DNA from: Pegea sp. RAD2-039
Lineage: Eukaryota; Chordata; Thaliacea; Salpida; Salpidae
Direction: 5' to 3'
DNA length: 64,000 nt
Assembly: GCA_034620365.1 (NCBI GenBank)
Contig: JAQGEQ010000192.1
Coordinates: 1,297,001 to 1,361,000 of the forward strand
Below are positions 37,662 through 50,638 of the stretch, in pieces. The notes beneath the pieces were generated by a model, which saw nothing but the letters and a program-made list of their open reading frames with translations, was not told the DNA's origin and did no database searches. The position numbers were made by a program, and so were the translations under genes. Each line of letters opens with the position of its first letter. Position 1 is the first letter of the stretch.

Positions 37662-40600
37662 ATGGCTGGTATGTATGAAGATGATGAACTTGAAAAGTTT
37701 GAAGTTACAAATATTGATTTACTAAATGAGTTTGATCCTGATAGACCTACATTTAGACAAACTAAGGAAGATGCAATTTATGGTATATGGGCTACAGATG
37801 AAAAAAGCGGTTATAGGTAATAGTAAATTATCAAGTTATAATTAATTTATATCAATATTTGTTTTTATAGTAAACTTGCTGCCCAAAAAAAGTCTAAATA
37901 TTCTGATCATGTAAGTTTTGTTAGTGGCGGAGTATCTTCAGCTGCTAAAGAGGAAGATGATACTCAAAATCAAACCAAGTAAATAATTTTATTGCCTCGT
38001 TTTATATTACCAAATCCTTGAGTTGCTTACATGGCTTTTAGCCAACTTGTATATTTTAGATCTGCATTTAATTCATCTAAATTAACTTTTTTGTTTGATT
38101 TTTTATTAAAAACTTTGGTTCGATTCAAATAACTGAAATTTTATCTGATAAAGATCACATGTTAGCGCCACAACAACAACTCCAAGAACAAAAAAAGAAA
38201 AGATTGATTCAAAGTTTGCAGAATTTGAAAGACACACCAAAGGATTTGGTGAGATCAATTTATTTGACTGAAACTTAAATGATTAGTTTAAAAAATTACA
38301 GGTTTAAAAATGTTACAAAAGTACGGATATAAAGTAGGTAAAGGTTTAGGCAAAACTGGTCAGGGTATTGTCAACCCCATTGAAGCTCATAAAAGAGCTA
38401 GAAAAGTGGGATTAGGAGCTGCTGGAACAGAAAGAACAAAACAATCTTTAATTCACTTCCCAACAGAAGAGGAAGAAACAGACAGAGAAAAAGAGGTACT
38501 TAAAAGATCTTCTTTCAAGAAGCAAGATGTTGATGTCTTGAACAGATGAAGATCGGGACGGAATGGAGAAAAGGCGGAGTTAAAACCAAATACAAGTTTC
38601 GGACAATCACCGATCTTTGCAATGCTGCTCCCAGAAGACGTAAAGCTCCATCATCGCCCACTAGAGGGCGAAACGCTATTGAGCAACTTCCTGTTAGCAA
38701 CTTTGCGAACGAGTTGACAAACGTCAAAGTCATCGACATGACTAAAAAAGAAAAGAAAGTTTTCACCGGGTTAGTGACGTCACAATCGCGCTGTGACGTC
38801 ATAACTTGCTAGCGTCATCACTCAGGTATCACGCAATCGCTGGTAGAGGAATAATTGCATCGGAAGATGAAGATAGCGATGATGATGTCACTAATGACGG
38901 TGTTTTTTCCTGTCCGGAATTGCTGCATAATATTCAAACTCTTCTGGAAGACACAGAAGAGAAAATAATTTCGGTAAAGTCCCGGATGTGAGTGGATTGA
39001 GGTGTAGACTTTTTGCGTTGATGCAGAACGATCGACAACGCGATCATGAAGAAGATCGTCACGTGACTCTTTGTCATCGAGAAGTGGAGTTGAAAGAGAT
39101 CCTAGAAAAGGAAAAATCTGAGATCCGTAGAATGGAGTGATCTCAAGATCTGTGTCTCAATGCGAAGATCTTATCGAATCCGATGAAACTTGTGACGTCA
39201 AGCTCAATAGTCTTGCTGACGTCATCAAAGATCTACAAGACGATTACTTCGCCGAATATCGAATGTTCGAACTTGATCAGCTGATCACGGTTCTTGTGTG
39301 TCCTCAATTAAGAAGATTCTTCAGCAAGTCAGTTTCATCCAATCACGTGTCTCAAATCAGCTGAAGTTTGTGATTGACAGATGGAAGCCGTTTTCTCAAC
39401 CTTCTTTTGGTTTCAGCGAGTTAAAAAGATGGAAAATTTTATCACAAAACGATTCATTCAAATTACAGGTGAGACATCATCTATTTCCATACCAAATTCC
39501 ACAAGTTTATTTTTATAGAATAGCCACGAAAAAAATGGAGTCTACGACCAGTTGGTGCAAGAAATTTGGATTCCACATATCAAAACTGCAATTTTGCAAT
39601 GGAATCCTCATAAACCTGATCAATTAATCAATCTACTTGAAATATGGTCACCAATAATACCTCAATGGATTTCACAAACTATCTATTCTGACATGGTGTT
39701 CATTCAACTACAACAAGCTGTTGATATTTGGGATCCATTAAAAGATGTAGAACCTCTCCACTGTTGGGTGCATCCGTGGTTACCTTCTATGCACTCTCTA
39801 TTAGATCCATTGTAAGGTTATTCATCTACCAATTACCTCTTCTTTCATTTATTCATCTCACTTTTATTTTCATTATTACTCACTTTTATCTTCTACTTCA
39901 GATACGCAACAATTCGAACCAAATTTACAAATGCTCTTTCTCAATGGGACCCCAGGGATTCATCCGCACTTATCATCCTTCAACCTTGGCAAAAAGTCTT
40001 CTCACCAGGAAGCTGGGACGCGTTTATCTTAAAAACTATCACCCCAAAACTGAGTAAGAATCCTTTTTTGATCTCCTAATCATTGATATTAATTTAATTG
40101 ATCTTGAAGGTAAATTAATGCAAGGATTTGTTGTGAATCCGATGAACCAAGATCTTCGAGACTTTGAGAGCTTTATGGCGTGGAAGGTGATCTTATTGTG
40201 ATCCTATTTGATCCTTTGTAACTCATCTTCAACAGGACCTTATGCCTTATCAAAGCCTGGTCACCTTATTAGACAAATTCTTCTTTCCCAAGTGGGCTCA
40301 AGCCCTGGGCATCTGGTTGAATGGAAACCCGAACTTTGACGAAGTGACCTTGTGGTACAAAGGCTGGAAGAGTTCATTCCCGAAGAAGCTGATTGAGAAC
40401 TCCTTCATCAAGGTCCCTGAAGTCCTCTGTTGTTGTTCTTTTATTAACATCTTTGATAGGATCGCTTCATCAGAGGATTCGAGATGATAAATCGCGCCTT
40501 CATCAGAGGATTCGAGATGATAAATCGCGCCTTAGAGGGCAAGACTGGCGACCAACATAACTTCGGGGACTTCTCGCGTCACGCGTATAACGTGGTAAAC

Positions 40601-40870
40601 CCTGACCTTTTCTAGCCCACTCTACCTCTGTAACTGACCCATCTTGTGACTTTACAGACACAGGGAGCAGATGAAACTCAAATCAAAAGTCTAAAGAGTT
40701 TGGTGCAACAAGTAGCTGACAAACGCGGTATTCTTTTTCGACCTATCTCGCGTAATCTAGATGGACACGCTTTCTACCAGTTTGCCAACGAAATCATCTC
40801 GATTCAGAATGACGTCATCTACCGTAAACAAGGAGATAACTACATCCCTTGCTCTTTAAATGATCTTTAA
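37662..40870 (+). CDS. TFIP11: Tuftelin-interacting protein 11 (spliceosome disassembly factor)
   Basis: The animal counterpart of yeast Ntr1; with DHX15 it dismantles post-splicing lariat complexes. Sixteen exons by my reading, first 37662-37816, last 40658-40870. N-terminal region [20 protein letters not shown] is conserved. The G-patch spans exons 3-4 ([31 protein letters not shown]), where it activates the helicase. [45 protein letters not shown] and [14 protein letters not shown] cover the GC-factor-like C-terminal half. To keep the frame near 39.1 kb I infer a 47-bp intron at 39084-39130; reading through would hit a TGA. An 11-residue in-frame duplication lies at 40466-40531. Exons from 38.5 kb on are visibly more GC- and CpG-rich than the first three. 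Confidence 0.93.
40466..40531 (+). repeat. 33-bp in-frame tandem duplication in TFIP11
   Basis: The 33-bp unit starting at 40466 is repeated perfectly at 40499. It duplicates 11 residues ([11 protein letters not shown]) at the position equivalent to human DKFNEALDIMNRAV. No frame shift results. Confidence 0.95.
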
Positions 40871-42118
40871 TCACAAATTTTCACTGAATACGATCGTTTA
40901 TTGAACAAAGTCTCCGTCGCTGTCATGCTTTTGTCTATTTGTGACGTGTTTGAAAGTGAAAATATATTTCAGTAAAAGCGGCGACCGCCAGTGATGTTAT
41001 GTGACTTAGTTGTTTACATGTGAGAAAAGGTGTGAGTGTAGGTCATAGACACCTAATTTGAGTGAAGGTTTCGGGTTAGGGTTAGCTAGCTTGATTTTTC
41101 TGGTCACTAGAAAGTGCTACAGTGTTTACGGATGCAATTGAACAATTAATGAGTATTAGAAGGTGATAACTGTACATAATCATCATTATTGAATCGATGA
41201 CAAAACGCCCACTAGCGACAAAGCAAAGTAATAAAATAAGTTTCATCTGGATGGCATTTGTTGATGTGCTTCTTTCTATTTTCATGAGATCTGCATCAAA
41301 AAGAATTTAGATTTTACAAAAGTAGTTTAATATTTACAAATTTTGATTAAGTTGAAAATTTAGGCTGATTACATTTGATAAACGATTTTGGCGATATTTT
41401 AATTGTCAAAAAATCCAAATATTTGTAACTTTTAATAGTTTCTAAAATTGCTAGAAAATTAACCGCTTCTTTTCGAGAGTTTGTCTTCCAGATAATCATC
41501 TAAAGTTTCACTCAAACATGCCACTATAGTTCTTGTTATTAACATTTATTAAGAAAATTAAGAAACTTCTCAGCTTCGGTTAAATCCGATTTCAATTTTC
41601 TTAATTATTTGATAACTTTAATTACTTATAGTTGGTATAAGTTTCGTATTTCAAAATTATTTTCCTTAATGCTATTAACTTGCTTGTTCAGTTATAAATA
41701 AAGAATAGAAGTTTTGAGATTTAAATTGAATGAAAAGATTAGATTTACTTTAAAGATTGACTTTTTTTATTTCAACTTTCAATTATGAACTGCCATGTAA
41801 ATACTGCTTCAAAATTCTTTCTAACTTTTGAATTAACACTTGGTGTAATTGGTGAGAAGTTAAAATTACTTGTTAGCTGCAAAGTTGAAATATTTTTATC
41901 ATAACTTTCTGCGTTTTCTAATACAGGAAATTATTAAAAAATATATTGCTAATCAGATGACCCAATTATTTGAGAAATTAGAAAAAATTGTGAATATTGC
42001 TTAGTGGAGTTTATAGAGGCTCTATAGAAAAACATTTCTTACCTTTCAAACTGTTTTGTTTAACCATCAGTTTCTTCGTTTTTTGTTTTCAAACTTCTAA
42101 AAGTTTCATCAGATCGAA
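40871..42118. other. Convergent intergenic region
   Basis: 3' flanks of TFIP11 and the mosaic matrix gene. It contains GGGTTAGGGTTAG near 41065, two telomere-like units only. No exon seen. Confidence 0.5.
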
Positions 42119-45100
42119 CTAAAAACAATCAAATAAAAACAAATTCTCTAAATTGACATTAAGCATCTTCCTTAAACAACCTGATGACAAATTTTCACTC
42201 AAAATTTCTTCAAGGTGTTCAACACGAAGAGTTAGTTCTTTCAATCTTTTTTTCATTGTCAAAAGGTCATCTTCAATCTGTGCAAACATGCTAGATAACA
42301 AAATGTGCTTCATGCAGCATATCAAAGTGATCAGAATCAGTGGTAAAAATCACAAGTGAAGATAAACAACAGAGTCACAATCGTTTACCGGAAGATCTAA
42401 TCTTAACAGCTTTGTACAGCGATCTACACATGGTTTCAATTAATCGAATTCGTTCGGTTAATTTTTTCAAACTATGTTGGATTTCTTTTTCACGTTTTCT
42501 ATTTTTCACACGAAAACGATCTAACGCTTTCTGCTTATCGAAACACTGATTCAATCATCTTCATAATTACAGATGTCTAGTTACCTGAACTTGATCAGTC
42601 TTCAAACGATTTGAATTTCCCGTCGTTTGAGTGAATTCTAGATACAACAACAAATATATAAAAAAAAAGTCATTTTTGATTCGACTTTTGCACCTTCAGT
42701 TAAGTCACTGCTCAAACTAATCGTAAAATTCAAATTCGATGTTTGGCATGCTTCACTGCACATTTCAGCAGTCTCAAAATTGTTACTGTTACCACGACAA
42801 CCTCCATAGATGAAGAGAGAGCAAGAATCAGTTCGGTGGTTGTAGTAGTAACGATAAATATGTGCTTTACAGGGTCCCTTGTCGAAATTTTCGTTACAGA
42901 TCATTTCTGCAAGATCACAGTCGATTCGATATCTTTATCGCGTTTATGACGTAAACCTCGCTTTTCATCATCAGCCTGATCTGCTTGGAAGACTGGGGCC
43001 GGGTTGTAGTTGATTGGACCACCACCACAAACTTCCAGGCAGCTTTCGGGTGTATTAAAATGATTATCAGTTTGTGGACAACCTCCAGACAAGAAGAACT
43101 GGCATCGATTCCTGGCAAAGTCAAAGAAGAAGCGAGGATCACTTCCTTTACAGTGATCCTTTCCTCGATTTTTCCGACATCTCGCTGGGATGTCATGGTG
43201 ATCTGATGACGTCACAAAATAACATCACGATTTCTGAATCATTTTATCACCTTCTGATGTATCTGTTGTTAGCTGTGGGTCTCCGCCACCACATACGTCA
43301 CGACATTTCCACGGCGTCAGAAATAGATTGTCGTTACCATGGCAACCACTGTACAGGAACAACTTGCATCGATCCTCAACGGAATCAAAATAAAAGCGGG
43401 GAAGACTTTTGGTGCAACTTCCGATAGCGAGTGGTTGAGAACAGCGGTCCGTTTTAGCTGCAAAGAAAAGTTGACACTAGAGGGCACACTTCAACTCCTC
43501 ATCTTTTATATGATGACGTCATCAACTATTTGTGGTCATTCATCACGCTTCGATTGGTGTGAGATATTCCAACCGCGTCTTATCTGATTCGTGTACATCA
43601 ATGACGTCATCGATCTCGTGAATGTGACGTCATCAAAAACATGTGTAGCTAATTTATGATAAACTCGATAAAACTTCTCACTTTCTAACTCCTCCGTTGT
43701 CAGGTTACTGCCGGTTGCCGGGCAACTACGCCGGCATTGAGCAATAGAGTTAAAGTTATTTGCATTTCCTTCACATCCTCCATAAACAAAGCCTTCACAT
43801 TCATTAGTCGCGGGATTGAAAAAGAATTTAGTCAAGCTCGCTCCACACGGACCAGAGTCTGGAGGCAGCTTGCATACGGCCCTGTTGTCGGTTGGCTGGC
43901 CTGTACCAGTTGGTTTATTACCATGTTAGACAAGTAGAGACACAAACCTGTAGTTCTTCTTGTGTCAATTGGTGAAACAGGGCAACCATTATCATCAACT
44001 GAATCAACTGAATCATAAATATAACTAGCATAGGCTGCAGATCCTGATTGTTCATCATCTTTATAACTACTCCCAGACTCTACTCCCAGATTCAATCAGT
44101 AAATGTTTAAATGAACAGCTTACTCACCTGAATCAGCAGTTTCAGCACCATATTGGTTAGGACAACACACTGGGCAGCAATAGTCCTTGGGTTTGTATGT
44201 ATAAATGCAATCCATATCAGTTGGACAGAGAATTTCAGTGCACTGTGCAACTGCATTTATACAAGTACATTCACGACACGACCCGCTTTCCTTCCATACA
44301 CTTAAATGTTCTCTAAGCTCCCCGTTGTGGATGCAAGCTTTCGAACCTGAGTTGATTTAATGAACGTTTTCATACGAGACTTAAAAAAGCATCAAAAAGT
44401 TGTTTGATTGATTTATAATTTTGTATTTATTTTTGATAGGTTAATTACTTGATAATAAATGGTTAGAAAGTGCTATAAGCAACACACTAGTGTTAAATAA
44501 AACAAAACCAAATACAAAAAATGAAATCGGTTATGGTTTGTAAAGTAATTTGTTAATAAAACACTCCCAAATAAAACTTTGTCATTCGATAAATATAAAA
44601 CTTTTCAAAAATCATAGACCTTTGGCATGATGCATTTACCAGAGATTAAATCCGTTAATTTCAAAACTAACACAAAACTGTAAATAATCATTTCCAAACC
44701 ACCAACAACTTGATTTGTGCTTTAGTTTAGTCTTTCTCTTGCCGCAAACTCATTTCAATTGCTTAAATTCTTCAATTAAAATCAAATTACTTTAGCAGCC
44801 GAGCGAAACCAATTAATAATGTCAATTAGTTGTATGCATAAGATTAAAAACAAAAAAAAACAGATGATAAACAAACATGAAGTATTAGTAGCGAATTGTC
44901 GCTTCTTGGTTGTTGTTTGCTTTACATTCAAAACTTTCCAACAAGTTGCCAATTCATTCCAAGTTGCGTTAGAAAATCAGAAAGTGACGTAAAAAAGACG
45001 TCAAAACTGCTCTATAGCAGCGCGACGGCAGCTAGCTACTTTTCACTCCCATACATACACTTACCACATGGCGAAAAAATGATATTGTCGATTGCCATTT

Positions 45101-48100
45101 GGGCTTCCTCACTTGAGAACGCTTCCAAAATAACTTGATATGGGTGCCTGTAATCGGGTAATGGTATAGTAGCCAGAGTCCATTGCAAAAAGAAGGCATT
45201 AGTAGGCCGGAGTGTGACTACAGGTATTCGGTAAGCAGGTTCACAGGGTAACAAGTAAACATTTAGTTCTGTTTTGTTATTACTGGAGGTGCCTGAGAAG
45301 GCATAATGGAAGGATAGGCAGGAGCCTTTGTGAATTTCTGTGAAAAATAAGCTTGCGATGCGAGCTGGATTCTTTGATGCGGATGAATTGTAGAAGAGAT
45401 AGAAGTTGGAAATATCTTGTGATGTAGATTTTTGTTGATGTTCTTTTCTTCCTATTGATCTTAGTTTAAATGCTGATAAGCTACTGAAGCTTTGTAGAGT
45501 TCGCTTTTTGCTTGCGGCTTTAACGTTTCCGTCTTGCAGTTGCCATAAATTCAATTTTTCGTGTTTGCTCCATGGCTCCAAGTTTTTAAAAAGACATAAT
45601 GTCCCTCCCTTTCTGCGTGGTTTCGTTTCGTCAAAAATTTGATCAAAATATCGACCAATCAGCGACCGAGTATTTTCCACATCAAAGTCACAGCTGAGAT
45701 CTGCTAAGTTTCTTCTCCACAGTCTTCCGTTTAAACAGAAGTTGACTATTGAGGGTTCACTTCCTTTTATCCAATTCTTTGATCCTTTATGATTGTCAGA
45801 GATTTACAGAAATGAGAAGAAATTTGTAAAGATTTTGAGAGAGCTTTGTGACGTTTAAAACTTTAAAAGTGAAGAAAAGAAGTGAAAATAAAACAATTAA
45901 ATTAAAACTTAAAAAATGATAGACAACAAAATCAAATTGATTTCATGCAAATGTCAAAGAATTCTCAAACCTACCTTCACCAGAGTCATCTTCCGTTTCG
46001 GAACATTTACAAACTCCTGGAGCTCCTGGCAACCCCCGCTCACCTTTCGGACCTTGTAAGCCTGGTGTACCATCTAAAGCTGCCGGACCAATAGGACCTG
46101 GTTCGCCCTTTGCACCAACCAGACCAGGAATACCATCAACTCCAGGCTTGCCTATCCATATATTATCAAGTTAGATGATTAATAAATTAAAAAAAGAGAT
46201 TTATTTACCTGCTTCACCGACATCACCTTTGCTTCCATCTTTTCCGTCATCTCCTCTTGCTCCTAAAATTTACAAACTTTGCTTTAGTGATATCGTGTCT
46301 TCGATCTGTTTTTTATTCCACAAGCGCTTAGTTTTGTTAGTAGACAAATAACGGGCTTAGGTATTGTGCACTTATAGCTACGACTCATAGTAAAACTTAT
46401 TACAGTCTTACAAATATTTGTCTATTTCAGTTATCGCAAATTGAGCTTGCATGATAAGATTAGAAAAATTTTTATCTTTAAGCAGTTGATTCACAAGTTT
46501 TCGTGTTAACTAGTATAGTGAGTCATTCAAAGTAAATTTATTCATTAAGTATTGAAAATAAAAACGCTTCGAACAGCAATGTTGTGCTTAGGATATACCT
46601 TCATGAAGCTTATTAGTTTTTAAATTAATTAAAGAACTTATAACGACTAAGAACATGTCGTATACTAATGAGAGTTTCACTGTTTAACTTTAGTAAGCAA
46701 GAAGGTTTAAAAAAGTCTTAATTAATCTCGATGCTATTTTGTTTGCCTCTGTTTACTTTTAACATGCTTAGGATTTAGTCCAAAGATTTATTCGAATAAT
46801 AATGAGAAAAATTCAAAAAGTGTCTATAAACAGTTTTATTATATACAATTTCCCAAGATTTCTTTATTAATAAAATGTGATTATCTTTGCTTATTTGTAT
46901 ATCCGACAAAAACAGTATAAAGATCATATGTATAAATCATTCAGTAAAATCTTCATACAGTTTACTTATTCTATGAACAAACATTTGATATAAATACAAT
47001 GAAGCATTATATTAAGAACAAATTTCATTTTATGTAAAATCCTTTAATATTTTTTAAGACGCGTACAATCATTGAATATCAAAGCTTAAAAAATAGTTTG
47101 AGTTGCCTCATGACCATTTAAAGGCATAATTTAGTCACTTTTTATTTCCATTTAAAATCACATCGTTTAAACTCAATCACAAAAATCTTGGCCAGAAAAA
47201 AATATATTCTAAACCCCTGGTTTGATCTCAACCGAACTAAAGACTTCAAATTTAATAATCTTTTTACTCACAAATTCTCTTAAAATTTTATTACTAAGAG
47301 GAGTATAAAAACAAATTGAAGTATTGTTGGAAACGTTAATAACTCAACCTGTTCACCCAGAGTATCAGATAAAAGATTCATGACAAAATGTTTATCAATT
47401 CACTAACTAATCAATTAATAAAAAGTAGTTCTATAAGTCTGAAAATTTAATTAGATCAAATATTCATTGCATTGAACTTTTAATTTTAGTTTAATTTATC
47501 AAATACAGTGTATAAAATGCGGGTTAAGTCACAATCGGTTGTCTATCACAGAGTGGTTAAAGTATGAGGTTTTTATCATTAAATAAATAAACTCTGTGGT
47601 TTTCTGGTCAAGGCTTATTTGAAGTTGACCACAGAAGTTTGGATTGTGATGTAAATGTTGAACGTCATTTTTCAGTGCATATATTTTAACTGGTTCTCAG
47701 ATTGTTTGCGGTATTTAATTTCACACTTTTAAATAGCCAATAAAATCTCCAAACCTTTTAGACCATCTGAACCATCTTTTCCATCAATTCCTGCATCTCC
47801 CTTATCTCCTTTTGCTCCTGGTGGACCAGACTCACCAGGCTTGCCATCGATACCATTAGATCCAGGAAAACCGTGTAGACCAGTTGCACCAGGTGGTCCA
47901 ATATCGCCATGTGACCCAGGAGGGCCAGGTAGTCCACGATTACCAACTCTGCCTTTTGGACCCGGTAGTCCTGGAGGTCCTACCGCCCCATTAATTACAG
48001 TTTGGTTGAAAATCAGGTCTTCTACTTCAGAAAATTTGTCTTGCAAATCCAATATATCCTCTTTAATCGCAGCGTTACTCGAGCAATTGTAACAAACTAG

Positions 48101-50467
48101 AAAAAAATATTATCAAGTTAAACAAATAACGCTTGTCTCAATCAAGACAGCAGATAAGTAAATCAAAGCAGTTTAGTTTAATTAATAGTTGCAATATTAC
48201 CAATAAGTCTTTTAATGTCCTTTTAGGTTGTTCATTCTAATATTTATTAGCTAATCGAAAAATTTAAGTGCTCTTTACATTCGATTAATTCTTAAATTGT
48301 TTTCTTTTGTGTACTAGACTTCAATTGGTTTTGCATTATAAGTAACAAGTGTTGGTTAAACAAACAAGCAAAAGATAAACTTCAAAAATGAATAAACATA
48401 TTTAAAATCAACCATTAATTTAAGCAGACTCGTTGGAATGTATTTTCGCAGCAAAAGAAACTTTTCTGCTTTGCCACATGTATTAAGAAGTTTAAAGAAC
48501 ATTACTTCACAGACTTTACTTAACCCTCAAAGAAAACATTGGTTTTTTTATTTTCATTCTATAATGTTTGATTTAAGACAAAGTTGGCTGACAGTAAAGT
48601 AAAGGAGAAAAAAAACGAAATGATTCTTTTCTATTTTTCTGAATCCTTTCAAAGTTATTCAAATAATTGCCGAATGATTCAGACTAGACATAGAGAAAGA
48701 CTATTGAGCAGCCGACGAAAATAGTTTTAAATGTCTAAGTGTTGCCAGATAAGCTTTTAATTTATATTCTTACCCTGGTCACACTCATCGCCAGTAAAAC
48801 CAGGACAACATATCCACTTTTCCACGTTTTTCATCACGAACCGCGTTGCATACTTCTTGCGTGAATCAATGACGTAGCTAAAAAACATTAATAAAAGTAA
48901 CTGAGCAAGTAGTCGGTGGTCACTTTCTTCCAACTGAATGAGTCATTGATTAGGTAGGACGATTACAAATGGGACGGGTGACGTGGAAAGGCATGAGAAG
49001 ATAGACTTCAAGCCGATGATCTAGATTTATTAGTTTGTTTATTTTCGGCTTTTCTTTTTCATCTTCTTGAAGTTCTATTTACGTGAGGCTTTCAGAGTTA
49101 GGATTAAACTGAGGCGGCAGTTTGACTCGTTCAGACAATTTATTCGGGGCGTCGCGTCACGCTGTGGCGCGTTGACCGCTTTCATACCTCAAACGTTTGA
49201 TATGTAGACAAGAAACCGGAAATGAGAACTAATTTGGTGATTTAAAATACAGAGAAGAGAACGCTGTGAAGGTCGATCAACTTTACAGATGAAAGATAAA
49301 TCAAGTAACAAGCTGCTCTCAGGAGAATTGGAACTTGATCTACCCAACTACAACTTTCCCAGCATTAGCCTTAGTCATTACTATCAGTTTGTTTTTGAAT
49401 TTTTAATAAAGATGACTCATAAAGGTGAGCAAACATAAAACTCACCTGACTCTGGTGTTACAGTATAGTGATGACCATGGACACCGAGGTACCACACGCT
49501 TCATATAAGTTTCTGTTCCATTTACAAATCGCTCACGAACTTTCTGCATCTTTTTGACAAGACAGAATCTCCCCGTATAAAGATTTCTTTTTTCAGAACT
49601 TGACGGAGATAATGTTGTTTGCCGAGATCTAAAGAAAACGAAAGGTCAAAACATGAAAAGAATCAGTTCGATAATAAGGATTAAGTAATCATAGAAGCAC
49701 TCTGATTTGCTAAATGCTACAACATGCAAAACGCATACCTTTTAGGGCTACTGTACGAGTAAAATGAGCGTCTTGGTGCTGAGTATTGGTTGGTTTTATA
49801 TAGCGAATATCTGTATCGACAATAAATTTGATTACAGCCACATGCAATTTAAACATGCAAATTAATTTGAATAGCAAACTAAGCAATTTTTATCATTTGA
49901 AAATATTCTAATGATTTGTTTTAAAAGATTTGGTTTTATGGTAAAGAGGAAACAATTTGAAAGTCTTTTAAAGAAGCAATAATAGTTTTGATTCGAATCA
50001 GTTTTGAAATTATTGTTTAGTTGAATCACGCTTGCATAAGCTTCAGTTTGTTTGATCCTCATGAAAATAGAATTTCTTTACAACGTATCTCATCATTTAC
50101 ATAATTTCTGAACATATACTTTAAATATGTCAAAAATTTTTCGCAAACACATTTTTCAATGATGTATTTCTGCGGCAATTTTTTGAATTTTCTCTTGTTT
50201 ACTTAAAAGCCGTCACGAAGCAATAGGATTTGTCAAAGAAAAGACACAAAAGTAATTGAAAAGATACAAAGCAAGATAATCTTTTAATAGTTTCCACTAT
50301 AAAAAGATCATAAAATCATGTGACAACATTTTTTACAAGATTAATCGTCAAACTCACCCCGTCTTTCTTGAGCGTCGAGACCTACTCCTTGATGAGTCTG
50401 TTGGAGACTGGGAAAGAGCAAGAGTCAACAGAAAGGTCAGAGTAAGAATCAAGGAAAGCTGATTCAT
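42119..50467 (-). CDS. Secreted EMI-collagen-MAM-VWC-Kunitz mosaic protein
   Basis: Seventeen exons join in frame to about 1,120 residues. Order: signal peptide ([20 protein letters not shown], 50358-50467); Arg/Ser-rich segment with furin-like RSRR; EMI domain over 49446-49628 and 48774-48877, ending [12 protein letters not shown]; coiled coil plus 26 Gly-X-Y triplets (47755-48096); six triplets (46209-46262); 14 more with one break GPAALDG (45975-46150); MAM domain (45065-45784); VWC cysteine-rich domain (44128-44346); acidic linker (43948-44079); Kunitz 1-4 (43682-43900, 43251-43457, 42957-43202, 42694-42906); a short exon (42585-42637); two coiled-coil exons to TAG 42119. SP-EMI-short collagen resembles EMID1/COL26A1; the rest has no counterpart I know of. 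The donor of the penultimate exon (near 42.39 kb) is uncertain. Confidence 0.85.
47593..47635. repeat. Intronic inverted repeat (hairpin)
   Basis: Inside the 1.5-kb intron of the mosaic gene. TCTGTGGT at 47593-47600 pairs with ACCACAGA at about 47628-47635, and GGTCAA with TTGACC inside it. It could be one arm of an intronic snoRNA or a small palindromic element; H/ACA boxes are not clear. Confidence 0.35.
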
Positions 50468-50638
50468 CTTGATTTGATGCAGCTACTGATATTGATGATA
50501 GTTGTCTTTTTCTTGAAATATATCTTATTTTTTTTTGTTATGTTTTTCCACAATAGCACAAATTACTAATAGTACATTACCAATTTTCAATCTGTTGAAT
50601 ATCAATTAAAACATAAAATTACAATCAGCAAAAGAGAT

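Larger units (their letters stand above)
38775..43632. repeat. Cluster of TGACGTCA palindromes (CRE octamer)
   Basis: Nine exact copies start at 38775, 38794, 39193, 39217, 40810, 43207, 43514, 43602 and 43625. Those at 39193, 39217 and 40810 lie in TFIP11 exons; 38775 and 38794 lie in a TFIP11 intron; the 43-kb copies lie in introns of the mosaic matrix gene. Confidence 0.85.

Noticed and set aside
38110..38130. GGTTCGATTC resembling a tRNA B box
   Set aside because: No A box or foldable cloverleaf upstream; it lies in a TFIP11 intron.
39131..39140. Apparent frameshift/stop in TFIP11 at GAGTGA
   Set aside because: A 47-bp GT-AG intron at 39084-39130 restores the frame and gives a better match to the family, so no break is needed.
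41060..41080. Telomere-like GGGTTAGGGTTAG
   Set aside because: Only two units; too short to call an interstitial telomere array.
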